From positions 23,344,710 through 23,408,709 of the forward strand of contig LS997567.1 of NCBI GenBank assembly GCA_000469685.2: a stretch of 64,000 bases of DNA, written 5' to 3'. Origin of the DNA: Haemonchus contortus. Taxonomy: Eukaryota; Nematoda; Chromadorea; Rhabditida; Trichostrongylidae. The position numbers and the translations under genes were made by a program. The notes under the pieces are model-generated. The model worked only from the letters and a program-made list of their open reading frames with translations, did no database searches and was not told the origin of the DNA. Below are positions 41,691 to 53,500 of the stretch, piece by piece. The first letter of the stretch is position 1. The number at the start of each line of letters is the position of its first letter.

Positions 41691-42397
41691 TGAGAAGTAT
41701 AATGAAAGCTCCAAGCAAAATTTCATCAAACAGTAGGAAAAAGTAGGCGAGAAGTTTCGGATCATATAAGCCGACATCTGATGGTAAAAAGAATACATGT
41801 GACAGGGCAACAGGTTGGCTATCTTCCGGTAGACAGATAGTTGCCCAAGAGAGTCCTTTTCCGCAGTCCAGAGCGCAGTGATTCGGACGTAATGTCGCTG
41901 GGCTCGCTGTGTGCAACTTAAAGCGTGAAGACCGAATTTAACGGCGACCTCGCGTGAACGGATAAGGGACTCGAGCAAAGGGCCGCCATCCTCCAGACCC
42001 TCGACAACTATCTAAGTACAGCATCGAACGCGAAGCGGCAAGCCGGTCAATATATATTCTAGCATAACTAAAATTAGCGAAACATTGCGTTGATCAAATG
42101 ATAAAGAGACCTACAAGCTTTGTGACTTAAAGACGAGGAAGCAACGTTAGTCGGGAGTCTGAGTGGATATTTATATGACGCGCTAAGTGTGTATGTCGGT
42201 TTGTCGGGGCGTTTTTTGGAGAGAAAGAATCAGAGTGATCATCAATTCCTATAGCTGAGAGCACAAATTGATGAAGACATTACAGAATAATAGTCATGAT
42301 TCGACCAATATGGGGAGAAGAGCAGAGTGATCATTTATACCTACGGCAAAGTGGGAAAATTGGTGTAGACATCAGAGAATGACAGAATGATTTGTTT
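41691..42397. other. Unassigned sequence with a DR1-like end
   Basis: At about 42168 'ggatatttatatgacgcgct' followed by 'aagtgtgtatgtcgg' resembles the DR1 5' end. Otherwise nothing recognised; minus-strand frames at 41670-41978 show no family features. Confidence 0.4.
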
Positions 42398-42616
42398 AAT
42401 CCTAGGACGTTTCTGAACAGAGTTATAGATTTTTGGTCTAAGATCCACCCATTTAATGCCATCCCCACCCTTTTCCAGAATTTGACCACATTTCTCCCTT
42501 TACACCTTAACACCTTTTTGCCGCATCCCAGAGCGTTTCTGAGTAGAGTTATAATTTTTGTCCAAACCCCGCACATTTCACTGCCAGCCCCACTCACTTC
42601 TGGAATTTGACCACAC
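42398..42616 (+). repeat. Relic monomers of the 127-bp satellite
   Basis: About 1.8 diverged monomers: 'ctaggacgtttctgaacaga' then 'aacacctttttgccgcatcc', and 'gagcgtttctgagtagagtt', in the same orientation and order as the array at 50522-64000. Many substitutions separate them from the array consensus. They lie about 530 bp to the left of the palindrome. Confidence 0.88.
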
Positions 42617-42712
42617 CAGGCGGCTACGCACGCTATTGCGTGCGCTAGGGGCTCTAGCCATGAGGGACGGAGCCACATGAGCTTCTGGTTTTCATTATAG
42701 ACCTTTATCATC
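42613..42712 (-). repeat. Dispersed repeat DR3, copy 2
   Basis: Inverted copy of 16313-16410 ('ctacgcacgctattgcgtgc' and 'ttttcattatagaccttta'). Confidence 0.7.
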
Positions 42713-43149
42713 TGAGCCTCTTCCCTGACACTTCTGTAGCGGCTGGCTATCATTTTTTTGGGATGTGAAATGGGGCCGTGCGTTGCCGTGAAGAGTACTC
42801 CGGTGTAACCAAATCAAATACCCCTGCAGTCCATGTAGTGGAAGGAACCCTGTGTAGTTTGGGCTGTGTGTGGCCATGAACACTGATTTTGGAAGGAAAG
42901 CCCCTTTGGGTAGTTATGGGGATTTTCCGCCTTCTGAATATTCTCATACCTAAGCCCTACTAAAGTTGTAACGAAAATTTATTTACGTCTCCACTGTTTA
43001 TTCGCATCAGTCACAGCCACCATTTGAAGAATATCACTTGAAAGTTTAGGTGAAAAACATCCTACGTGACTGGGTATTCATAGACGAAAGCTCAGTGAAA
43101 TAACACTTCATTATGAAAGCAAAGCTGGAATTCATTCGATTTAGATAAA
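42713..43149. other. Unassigned sequence
   Basis: No gene or repeat recognised up to the edge of the palindrome. Confidence 0.4.
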
Positions 43150-46134
43150 TTCAAGGCAAAAACAGTGTCAACAGCATAAGCATCAGGATTCTATACATAA
43201 CCTGATTTTGGAATATATCACTAATTCTTCACTTAAATGGCATGCGAAAGGGCCGTGGTGGAGAAACCGATGAGAGCGGCAAAAGCAACCTTGAATATTA
43301 ACTCACAATAGATCTAATCGGCAAGAGTATCAAACAATTACACTTACCAAAGAGGGTGATGAATTTCATACGATAGTCGTCCTATACGACAGGAACCTGG
43401 AATGGGAACTTATAGTAGGTCTAGTTAGAAGTATTATAATTCATTCAACTCACCATAAAGTATTCTTGAATGTGATCTAGTAATATGAAGGTGATGGTGG
43501 CGGCATAACGAACCTGGAATGGTTATGAAAAGTAAGCCAAAATAGCAGATTTATAAATCAATAAACCCACTTTCCATAGAAGAGTTTTCGAGAGGTTGCA
43601 GGGGAAGTGGACAGCATGAGAGCTTTTGAAGCAACCTCAAATAATAAGTACAGCAGTAGCAATCAGGAGACTTATCACTTTTCTTACCCTAAAATATCAT
43701 TATAGGAAATGAAGAGGAAATGGAGAGTAGATAAATGAGATTTAACGAACATCAAATGAAAACCTACAGCAGTTGCAACCATAAGTTTTGGTCAAAGACG
43801 AACCCTCATCCATTTGGAGATTTTCCAGGGAGTTGTGGAAGAGGCCTAGAGGATGCGAGCGATTGAAAACACCTGAGATGGAAACTCATATAGTTTTATA
43901 GTTCCAATCTGAAGTAACTATAAGTTTGGGTCAAAGTCGAACTCTCTTTCCTTTGGAGATTTTCCAGGGAGTTGTAGAAGAGGCCTAGAGGATGCGAGCG
44001 ATTGAAAACACCTGATATGGAAACTCATATAGTTTTATAGTTTCAATCTAAAGTCCTGTCTTTTGATGAAAATTCTCTCAACATGTTTTCATGGAGTTGT
44101 AGAGAAGGCGGAGAGGATTTGAGAGATTAGGAGCGCCCGAAAGGAAAACTTACAGTTGTTCCAACAAGAAGTAATGACCGAAGACGAACTCTCTTACCAC
44201 TGAGTATTTCGAGTAGATGCAGAAAAGGAGAAGAGAGGGGGCTATCGAAAATACCTTGAATGAAAGCAAAAAGTAGTTCTAATCATAAGTCTTGCCCAAC
44301 GATGAACTCTCTTACCATTGAGGATTTTTCCGGGATTTGTAGAGGAGCGAAACAGCATAGCAGCGATCGGAAGTATCTGGAAGGAGAACTTATAAATTTT
44401 CGAAACGGAGAACTCATAGTTTTCCATTCAGAAGTAATGCCCGGTGATGAAAATTCTCTTGCAGTTAAGTATTTTCTAGGGAGTCGTAGGGGAGACGTAG
44501 AGGATAGGAGTAGTTGTAGTAACCTGAAATGAAACTCATAATAGTTTTAACTATAAGTCTTTCTCAACAATAAGCTCTCTTACAATCGATGGTTTTCGAG
44601 AGAATTGTAGAGGAGGCGAAGAGATAGGAGCGCTCAAAGTACCTGGAATGAAAACTCATAGTAGTTCTAATCATAAGTCTTGTCCAACGATAAACTCTCT
44701 CACCATTGTGGGTTCTTCAGGGAGTTTTAGAGGAGGAGAAGAGGATAGGAGCTATTGAAAGTACTTGAAATGAAAATTTTTAGTTGTCCCAATCAGAAGT
44801 CTTTCGCAGGAATATGTATAGCAGGTTGAAATATGATTGGTTAAATAGAAAAAATGCAGCGCGGTGATTCATACCTATCACAGTGGCCGGAGTTTTTAAA
44901 CGAATTCTCTTTAGAGATTTTTTGACGGCCTTGGCAGGAGCATATAGGGCGGACTGGAAGGTATGATTAGTTCAGTAGAAAAAATGCAGAGTGGTGATTC
45001 ATACCTACCCCAGTTAGCAGAATGTGAGGTGGAGGTGTTTTTGAGAGTTTTTCATAGTTCCGGAGGAGCATATGTGACAGACTGGAAGTTATGATTAGTT
45101 CATTCAATAGAAAATATGAGAGCGGTGATTCATTCCTATCGGAATGGCCAGTGATCTGAAACGGGCTTTCTTTCAAATTTTATGACGGTTTTTGCAGGAC
45201 TGCTTATGGCGGACTGAAAGTCATGATTAGTTCATTAGAAAAAATGAGAGCGGTGATTCATACCTATCACAGTGGCCGGAGTTTTTAAACGAAGGCTCTT
45301 TAGAGGTTTTTTGACGGCCTTAGCAGGAGCATATAGGGCGGACTGAAAGGTATGATTAGTTCAATAGAAAAAATGCAGAGAGGTGACTGATACCTACCCC
45401 AGTTAGCAGAATGTGAGGTGGAGGTGTTTTTGAGAGTTTTTCATAGCTTCCGGAGGAGCATATGTGACAGACTGGAAGTTATGATTAGTTCATTCAATAG
45501 AAAAAATGGGAGCGGTGACTTATACCTACAACAGTGGTTGGAGTTTCAAGGCGGAAGCTTTTTGAGATTTTTTGGCGTCTTTCGGAGGAGCATATGTGGC
45601 TGACTGGAATTTATGGTTGGTTCAATAGAAAAAATGAGAGCGGTGATTCATACCTATCACAGTGGCCGGAGTTTTTAAACGAAGGCTCTTCAGGGATTTT
45701 TTGACGGCTTTTAAAGGAGCATATGTGGCTGACTGAAAGTTATGATTGGTTTGTTCAATAGAAGAGATGAGAGCAGTGTCTTATACCTACAACAGTGGCT
45801 GGAGTTTCAAGGCGGAAGCTTTTTGAGATTTTTTGGCGTCTTTCGGAGGAGCATATGTGGCTGACTGAAAGTTGTGTTGGTTTATCCAATAGTAGAAATG
45901 AGAGCAGTGACTTATTCCTACAGCAGTGGTCAGAGTTTTGAGGCGTATGCTTTTTGAGATTTTTTGGCGTCCTTCGGAGTAGTATATGTGGCATACTGAG
46001 AGTTGTGATTAGTTCAATAGAGAAAATGAGAGCGGTGATTCATACCTATCACTATTGCCAGACTTTTGGAACCGAGGATTTTCTTAAGATTTTTAGACGG
46101 CTTCTAGAGGAGCATAGTGGCTAACTGAAAGTTA
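43150..46134 (+). repeat. Left arm of the large palindrome
   Basis: Inverted copy of 47018-50521. The outer part (43150-44800) pairs at about one mismatch or single-base indel per 100-200 bp in the stretches I compared. It contains degenerate units of about 120 bp marked by 'gaactctcttaccattgagg'. The inner part (44940-46134) contains units of about 129 bp marked by 'gagagcggtgattcatacct'. Identical short open frames occur in both arms and are by-products of the symmetry, not genes. Confidence 0.95.
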
Positions 46135-47017
46135 TGATTGGTTCATCCAATAGAAGGAATGAGAGCGGTGACTTATACCTAAAACAAAGGCTGGAGTTTT
46201 AAGGCGGAGGCTTTTTGAGATTTTTTGGCGTCCTTCGGAGTAGTATATGTGGCATACTGAGATTTGTGATTAGTTCAATAGAGAAAATGAGAGCGGTGAT
46301 TCATACCTATCACTATTGCCAGACTTTTGGAACCGAGGATTTTCTTAAGATTTTTCGGCGCCTTTCGGAGGAGCATATGCGGCTGACTGAAAGTTGTGTT
46401 GGTTTATTCAATAGAAGAAATGGGAGCAGTGACTTATTCCTACAGCAGTGGTCAGAGTTTTGAGGCGTAGGCTTTTTGAGATTTTTTGGCGTCCTTCGGA
46501 GTAGTATATGTGGCATACTGAGAGTTGTGATTAGTTCAATGAAGAAAATGAGAGCGGTGATTCATACCTATCACGATTGCCAGACTTTTGGAATCGAGGA
46601 TTTTCTTAAGATTTTTAGACGGCTTCTAGAGGAGCGTATGTGGCTAACTGAAAGTTATGATTGGTTCATCCAATAGAAGGAATGAGAGCGGTGACCTATA
46701 CCTAAAACAAAGGCTGGAGTTTTAAGGCGGAGGCTTTTTGAAATTTTTTGGCGTTTTTCGGAGAAGCATATGCGGCCGACTGAAAGTTGTGTTGGTTTAT
46801 TCAATAGAAGAAATGGGAGCAGTGACTTATTCCTACAGCAGTGGTCAGAGTTTTGAGGCGTAGGCTTTTTGAGATTTTTTGGCGTCCTTCGGAGTAGTAT
46901 ATGTGGCATACTGAGAGTTGTGATTAGTTCAATAGAGAAAATGAGAGCGGTGATTCATACCTATCACAATTGCCAGACTTTTGGAATCGAGGATTTTCTT
47001 AAGTTAGCCAGTTAGTT
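46135..47017 (+). repeat. Central loop of the palindrome: further 129-bp units
   Basis: About seven more 129-bp units in left-arm orientation, including nearly identical blocks at about 46160-46520 and 46690-46960. They have no inverted partner in the right arm. The orientation switch is abrupt at about 46999-47018 (...tttcttaagttagccagtta...). Confidence 0.9.
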
Positions 47018-50000
47018 AGTCTTTCAGTTAGCCACTATGCTCCTCTAGAAGCCGTCTAAAAATCTTAAGAAAATCCTCGGTTCCAAAAGTCTGGCAATAG
47101 TGATAGGTATGAATCACCGCTCTCATTTTCTCTATTGAACTAATCACAACTCTCAGTATGCCACATATACTACTCCGAAGGACGCCAAAAAATCTCAAAA
47201 AGCCTACGCCTCAAAACTCTGACCACTGCTGTAGGAATAAGTCACTGCTCTCATTTCTACTATTGGATAAACCAACACAACTTTCAGTCAGCCACATATG
47301 CTCCTCCGAAAGACGCCAAAAAATCTCAAAAAGCTTCCGCCTTGAAACTCCAGCCACTGTTGTAGGTATAAGACACTGCTCTCATCTCTTCTATTGAACA
47401 AACCAATCATAACTTTCAGTCAGCCACATATGCTCCTTTAAAAGCCGTCAAAAAATCCCTGAAGAGCCTTCGTTTAAAAACTCTGGCCACTGTGATAGGT
47501 ATGAATCACCGCTCTCATTTTTTCTATTGAACCAACCATAAATTCCAGTCAGCCACATATGCTCCTCCGAAAGACGCCAAAAAATCTCAAAAAGCTTCCG
47601 CCTTGAAACTCCAACCACTGTTGTAGGTATAAGTCACCGCTCCCATTTTTTCTATTGAATGAACTAATCATAACTTCCAGTCTGTCACATATGCTCCTCC
47701 GGAAGCTATGAAAAACTCTCAAAAACACCTCCACCTCACATTCTGCTAACTGGGGTAGGTATCAATCACCTCTCTGCATTTTTGCTATTGAACTAATCAT
47801 ACCTTTTAGTCCGCCCTATATGCTCCTGCTAAGGCCGTCAAAAAATCTCTAAAGAGCCTTCGTTCAAAAACTCCGGCCACTGTGATAGGTATGAATCACC
47901 GCTCTCATTTTTTTCTAATGAACTAATCATAACTTTCAGCCCGCCATAAGCAGTCCTGCAAAAACCGTCAAAAAATTTGAAAGAAAGCCCGTTTCAGATC
48001 ACTGGCCATTCTGATAGGAATGAATCACCGCTCTCATTTTTTTCTAATGAACTAATCATAACTTCCAGTCCGCCATGAGTGGTCCTGCTAAAGCCGTAAA
48101 TAAACTTGAAAGAAAGCCAGTTTCAAATCACTGGCCATTCCGATAGGTATGAATCACCGCTCTCATTTTTTCTATTGAATGAACTAATCATAACTTCCAT
48201 TCTGTCACATATGCTCCTCCGGAAGCTATGAAACTCTCAAAAACACCTCCACCTCACATTCTGCTAACTGGGGTAGGTATCAATCACCTCTCTGCATTTT
48301 TTCTATTGAACTAATCATACCTTTCAGTCCGCCCTATATGCTCCTGCTAAGGCCGTCAAAAAACCTCTAAAGAGCCTTCGTTTAAAAACTCCGGCCACTG
48401 TGATAGGTATGAATCACCGCTCTCATTTTTTCTAATGAACTAATCATGACTTTCAGTCCGCCATAAGCAGTCCTGCAAAAACCGTCATAAAATTTGAAAG
48501 AAAGCCCGTTTCAGATCACTGGCCATTCCGATAGGAATGAATCACCGCTCTCATATTTTCTATTGAATGAACTAATCATAACTTCCAGTCTGTCACATAT
48601 GCTCCTCCGGAACTATGAAAAACTCTCAAAAACACCTCCACCTCACATTCTGCTAACTGGGGCAGGTATGAATCACCACTCTGCATTTTTTCTACTGAAC
48701 TAATCATACCTTCCAGTCCGCCCTATATGCTCCTGCCAAGGCCGTCAAAAAATCTCTAAAGAGAATTCGTTTAAAAACTCCGGCCACTGTGATAGGTATG
48801 AATCACCGCGCTGCATTTTTTCTATTTAACCAATCATATTTCAACCTGCTATACATATTCCTGCGAAAGACTTCTGATTGGGACAACTAAAAATTTTCAT
48901 TTCAAGTACTTTCAATAGCTCCTATCCTCTTCTCCTCCTCTAAAACTCCCTGAAGAACCCACAATGGTGAGAGAGTTTATCGTTGGACAAGACTTATGAT
49001 TAGAACTACTATGAGTTTTCATTCCAGGTACTTTGAGCGCTCCTATCTCTTCGCCTCCTCTACAATTCTCTCGAAAACCATCGATTGTAAGAGAGCTTAT
49101 TGTTCAGAAAGACTTATAGTTAAAACTATTATGAGTTTCATTTCAGGTTACTACAACTACTCCTATCCTCTACGTCTCCCCTACGACTCCCTAGAAAATA
49201 CTTAACTGCAAGAGAATTTTCATCACCGGGCATTACTTCTGAATGGAAAACTATGAGTTCTCCGTTTCGAAAATTTATAAGTTCTCCTTCCAGATACTTC
49301 CGATCGCTGCTATGCTGTTTCGCTCCTCTACAAATCCCGGAAAAATCCTCAATGGTAAGAGAGTTCATCGTTGGGCAAGACTTGTGATTAGAACTACTTT
49401 TTGCTTTCATTCAAGGTATTTTCGATAGCCCCCTCTCTTCTCCTTTTCTGCATCTACTCGAAATACTCAGTGGTAAGAGAGTTCGTCTTCGGTCATTACT
49501 TCTTGTTGGAACAACTGTAAGTTTTCCTTTCGGGCGCTCCTAATCTCTCAAATCCTCTCCGCCTTCTCTACAACTCCATGAAAACATGTTGAGAGAATTT
49601 TCATCAAAAGACAGGACTTTAGATTGAAACTATAAAACTATATGAGTTTCCATATCAGGTGTTTTCAATCGCTCGCATCCTCTAGGCCTCTTCTACAACT
49701 CCCTGGAAAATCTCCAAAGGAAAGAGAGTTCGACTTTGACCCAAACTTATAGTTACTTCAGATTGGAACTATAAAACTATATGAGTTTCCATCTCAGGTG
49801 TTTTCAATCGCTCGCATCCTCTAGGCCTCTTCCACAACTCCCTGGAAAATCTCCAAATGGATGAGGGTTCGTCTTTGACCAAAAACTTATGGTTGCAACT
49901 GCTGTAGGTTTTCATTTGATGTTCGTTAAATCTCATTTATCTACTCTCCATTTCCTCTTCATTTCCTATAATGATATTTTAGGGTAAGAAAAGTGATAAG

Positions 50001-50521
50001 TCTCCTGATTGCTACTGCTGTACTTATTATTTGAGGTTGCTTCAAAAGCTCTCATGCTGTCCACTTCCCCTGCAACCTCTCGAAAACTCTTCTATGGAAA
50101 GTGGGTTTATTGATTTATAAATCTGCTATTTTGGCTTACTTTTTCATAACCATTCCAGGTTCGTTATGCCGCCACCATCACCTTCATATTACTAGATCAC
50201 ATTCAAGAATACTTATGGTGAGTTGAATGAATTATAATACTTCTAACTAGACCTACTATAAGTTCCCATTCCAGGTTCCTGTCGTATAGGACGACTATCG
50301 TATGAAATTCATCACCCTCTTTGGTAAGTGTAATTGTTTGATACTCTTGCCGATTAGATCTATTGTGAGTTAATATTCAAGGTTGCTTTTGCCGCTCTCA
50401 TCGGTTTCTCCACCACGGCCCTTTCGCATGCCATTTAAGTGAAGAATTAGTGATATATTCCAAAATCAGGTTATGTATAGAATCCTGATGCTTATGCTGT
50501 TGACACTGTTTTTGCCTTGAA
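47018..50521 (-). repeat. Right arm of the large palindrome
   Basis: Pairs with 43150-46134. The coordinate sum of paired positions is 93671 in the outer part and 93152 in the inner part, so this arm carries an extra 518 bp (about four 129-bp units, between 47735 and 48490) that the left arm lacks. It ends at 'gtttttgccttgaa', directly against the satellite array. Confidence 0.95.
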
Positions 50522-53500
50522 ACTTGTTCTTTTACACCTCAACATCTTTTGCCCCATCCCAAGACGTTCCTGAACAAAGTTATAAATCTTAGATCTAAGC
50601 CCCGCCCACTTCAGTGCCAACCCCGCCCACTTCGAGGATTTGGCTACACTTGTTCTTTTACACCTCAACACCTTTTTGCCCCATCCCAGGACGTTCCTGA
50701 ACAGAGTGATTAATTTTCGATCTAAGTCCCGCCCACTTCAGTGCAAATCCCGCCCACTTTGAGGATTTGGCCACACTTGTTCTTTTACACCTCAACACCT
50801 TTTTGCCCCATCCCAGGACGTTCTTGAACAGGGTTATAAATTTTTGATCGAATCCCCGCCAACTTCAGTGCCAACCCCGCCCACTTCGAGGATTTGGCTA
50901 CACTTGTTCTTTTACACCTCGACACCTTTTTGCCCCATCCCAGAACGTTCCTGAACAGAGTCAGAAATTTTTGATCTAATCCCCGCACACTTCAGTGCAA
51001 ACCCCGCCCACTTCCAGGATTTGGCCACGTCTGTTCTTTTACATCTCAACACCTTTTTGCCCCATCCCAAGACGTTCCTGAACAGAGTTATAAATTCTTG
51101 ATCTAAGTCCCGCCCACTTCAGTGCAAACCCCGCCCACTTTGAGGATTTGGCCACACTTGTTCTTTTACACCTCAACACCTTTTTGCCCCCATCCCAGAA
51201 CGTTCCTGAACAGAGTCATAAATTTTTGATCTATGCCCTGCCCACTTTAGTGCCAACCCGCCCACTTCGAGGATTTTGGCCACATTTGTTCTCTTGCACC
51301 TCAACACCTTTTCGCCCCATCCCAGGACGTTCCAGAACAGAGTAATTATTTCTGATCTAAGTCCCCGTCCACTCCAGTGCAAACCCCGCCACTTCCAGGA
51401 TTTGGCCACGTCTGTTCTTTTACATGTCAACACCTTTTTGCCCCATCCCAGGATGTTCCTGAACAGAGCTATAAATTTTCGATTTAAGCCCTGCCCACTT
51501 CAGTGCCAACCCCGCCCACTTCGAGGATTTGGCCACACTTGTTCTTTTACACCTCAACATCTTTTTGCCCCATCCCAGGACGTTCTTGAACAGGGTTATA
51601 AATTTTTGATCTAATCCCCGCCCTCTTCAGTGCAAACCCCGCCCACTTCCAGGATTTGGCCACACTTGTTCTTTACACCTCAACACCTTTTTGCCCCATC
51701 CCAGGACGTTCCTGAACAGAGTATAAATTTTTGATCTAATCCCCGCCCTCTTCAGTGCAAACCCCGCCCACTTCCAGGATTTGGCCACACTTGTTCTTTT
51801 ACACCTCAACACCTTTTTGCCCCATCCCAGAACGTTCCTGAACAGAGTCATAAATTTTTGATCTAATCCCTGCCCACTTCAGTGCCAACCCCGCCCACTT
51901 CGAGGATTTGGCCACATTTGTTCTTTTACACCTCAACACCTTTTTGCCCCATCCCAGACGTTCCTGAACAGAGTTATAAATTTTGATCTAAGTCCCGCCC
52001 ACTTCAGTGCCAACCCCGCCCACTTCGAGGATTTGGCCACACTTGTTCTTTTACACCTCAACACCTTTTTGCCCCATCCCAGGACGTTCCTGAACAGAGT
52101 ATTAATTTTTGATCTAAGTCCCGCCCACTTCAGTGCAAACCCGCCCACTTTGAGGATTTGGCCACACTTGTTCTTTTACACCTCAACACCTTTTTGCCCC
52201 ATCCCAGACGTTCCTGAACAGAGTCATAAATTTTTGATCTAATCCCCGCCACTTCAGTGCAAACCCCGCCCACTTCCAGGATTTGGCCACGTCTGTTCTT
52301 TTACATCTCAACACCTTTTTGCCCCATCCCAAGACGTTCCTGAACAGAGTTATAATTCTTGATCTAAGTCCCGCCCACTTCAGTGCAAACCCCGCCCACT
52401 TTGAGGATTTGGCCACACTTGTTCTTTTACACCTCAACACCTTTTTGCCCCATCCCAGAACGTTCCTGAACAGAGTCATAAATTTTTGATCTATGCCCTG
52501 CCCACTTTAGTGCCAACCCCGCCCACTTCGAGGATTTGGCCACATTTGTTCTCTTGCACCTCAACACCTTTTCGCCCCATCCCAGGACGTTCTTGAACAG
52601 GGTTATTAATTTTGATCGAATCCCCGCCAACTTCAGTGCCAACCCCGCCCACTTCGAGGATTTGGACACACTTGTTCTTTTACAACCTCAACACCTTTTT
52701 GCCCCATCCCAGAACGTTCCTGAACAGAGTCATTAAATTTTTGATCTAATGCCCTGCCACTTTAGTGCAACCCGGCCCACTTCGAGGATTGGCCACAATT
52801 GTTCTCTTGCACCTCAACACCTTTTCGCCCCCATCCCAGGACGTTCCAGAACAGGAGTAATTATTTCTGATCTAAGTCCCGTCCACTCCAGTGCAAACCC
52901 CGCCCACTTCAGGATTTGGCCACGTCTGTTCTTTTACATGTCAACACCTTTTTGCCCATCCCAGGATGTTCCTGAACAGAGTTATAAATTTTCGATCTAA
53001 GCCCCGCCCACTTTAGTGCCAACCCCGCCCCACTTCGAGGATTGGCCACATTTGTTCTCTTGCACCTCAACACCTTTTCGACCCCATCCCAGGACGTTCT
53101 TGAACAGGGTTATTAATTTTTGATCTAATTCCCCGCCAACTTCAGTGCCAACCCCGCCCACTTCGAGGATTTGGCTACACTTGTTCTTTTACACCTCAAC
53201 ACCTTTTTGCCCCATCCCAGGACGTTCCTGAACAGAGTGATTAATTTTTGATCTAAGTCCCGCCCACTTCAGTGCAAATCCCGCCCACTTTGAGGATTTG
53301 GCCACACTTGTTCTTTTACACCTCAACACCTTTTTGCCCCATCCCAGGACGTTCTTGAACAGGGTTATAAATTTTTGATCGAATCCCCGCCAACTTCAGT
53401 GCCAACCCCGCCCACTTCGAGGATTTGGCTACACTTGTTCTTTTACACCTCGACACCTTTTTGCCCCATCCCAGAACGTTCCTGAACAGAGTCAGAAATT

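Noticed and set aside
44260..49428. Identical 'genes' in both arms of the palindrome, for example 44260-44532 and 49138-49410
   Set aside because: They are mirror images caused by the inverted repeat, have no family features, and lie in degenerate tandem units.
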